Shown: in pieces, positions 63,889 to 64,000 of the stretch
How the letters are laid out: the number at the start of each line of letters is the position of its first letter
How positions within the stretch are numbered: position 1 is the first letter of the stretch
NCBI RefSeq assembly: GCF_015351395.1
Contig: NZ_JADKPV010000006.1
Span: 62,001 to 126,000 of the forward strand
Source: Savagea serpentis
GTDB lineage: Bacteria; Bacillota; Bacilli; Bacillales_A; Planococcaceae
DNA length: 64,000 nt
Reading direction: 5' to 3'
Translations under genes and position numbers: made by a program
The notes under the pieces: model-generated
Database searches by the model: none
Told to the model about the DNA's origin: nothing
What the model saw: only the letters and a program-made list of their open reading frames with translations

Positions 63889-64000
63889 ATGTTCGTTATC
63901 GCAACGAAAGAATTTCTTGAAATGATGAAAAGCTTTAAAGCGTTACTCGTCATCGCACTCCTTGTACTCTCTTCCTACTTTGCCAGCTCCTTCATCGCAT
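63889..64000 (+). CDS. ABC-2 type transporter permease, N-terminal part (runs off the right edge)
   Basis: AGAAGGCGGTCGATT precedes ATG. The visible 37 residues read MFVIATKEFLEMMKSFKALL followed by a hydrophobic helix LLVLSSYFASSF. The KEFLEMxKSxKxL opening before a first membrane helix is typical of ABC-2 type permeases. Too short to say more. Confidence 0.6.
   Translation, partial: MFVIATKEFLEMMKSFKALLVIALLVLSSYFASSFIA

Overview
The window comes from a low-GC Gram-positive bacterium, almost certainly a Bacillaceae-type member of Bacillota. The backbone gene order sufC-D-S-U-B / yusE / yusF / gcvH / yusI / fadE-fadA-fadN matches Bacillus subtilis. AGGAGG-type ribosome binding sites precede most genes, a FadR operator and cre boxes are readable, and the small Bacillus-type genes yhfH and ypcP are present. 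I cannot name a genus. No rRNA, tRNA or CRISPR was seen.

Layout. 1-16.2 kb (minus strand): a catabolic region. It holds a CoA-dependent beta-oxidation operon (acyl-CoA ligase, thiolase, acyl-CoA dehydrogenase, enoyl-CoA hydratase, 3-hydroxyacyl-CoA dehydrogenase), a DinB protein and the start of a fumarylacetoacetate-hydrolase-family gene. Next come a flavin aromatic hydroxylase, a hotdog thioesterase, a complete branched-chain-amino-acid-type ABC importer and a GAF/PucR regulator. cre boxes precede the importer and beta-oxidation operons. The set suggests uptake, CoA activation, chain shortening and ring hydroxylation of an organic acid, perhaps a phenylpropanoid. 16.3-19.4 kb: a five-gene operon with a WYL regulator and a small alarmone-hydrolase-like HD protein. 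19.6-20.8 kb: a Bcr/CflA efflux pump. 21-25.7 kb: the glyoxylate shunt (glcB, a small zinc-ribbon protein, aceA) with a divergent LytTR regulator. A 14-nt element precedes both divergent genes. 25.7-27.9 kb: lactate permease and a small membrane protein.

28.1-33.4 kb is an accessory island at the 3' end of sufB. Two related tyrosine-recombinase elements lie in tandem, marked by a perfect 44-bp direct repeat that includes the last codons of sufB. The outer element is a relic with a broken integrase. It carries an amino-acid-kinase-family gene, a DUF3221-like lipoprotein and a truncated gene. The inner, about 3.1 kb, carries a secreted protein resembling polymorphic toxin type 44, a four-helix membrane partner and a full-length integrase. 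The integrase's expected nucleophilic tyrosine is histidine, and an IS3 OrfA fragment is fused in frame upstream of it. This island is the best candidate for an undescribed system.

33.3-46.6 kb: suf operon, yusE, yusF, gcvH, yusI, and the fadN-fadA-fadE operon with a FadR box and a cre. 46.7-50.6 kb: a Fur-box-preceded YclNOPQ-type siderophore importer. 50.8-52.9 kb: a 5'-3' exonuclease, a coiled-coil membrane protein and queH. 52.88-56.64 kb: a decayed IS3-type composite transposon carrying an ArsR-like regulator, an MFS pump and a truncated acetyltransferase. It sits in the loop of the terminator once shared by queH and yjdJ. 56.7-64 kb: yjdJ/yjdI; a seven-gene operon (binding protein, alkaline-phosphatase-superfamily enzyme, two permeases, ATPase, DeoR regulator, PHP hydrolase); and the start of an ABC-2 type permease.
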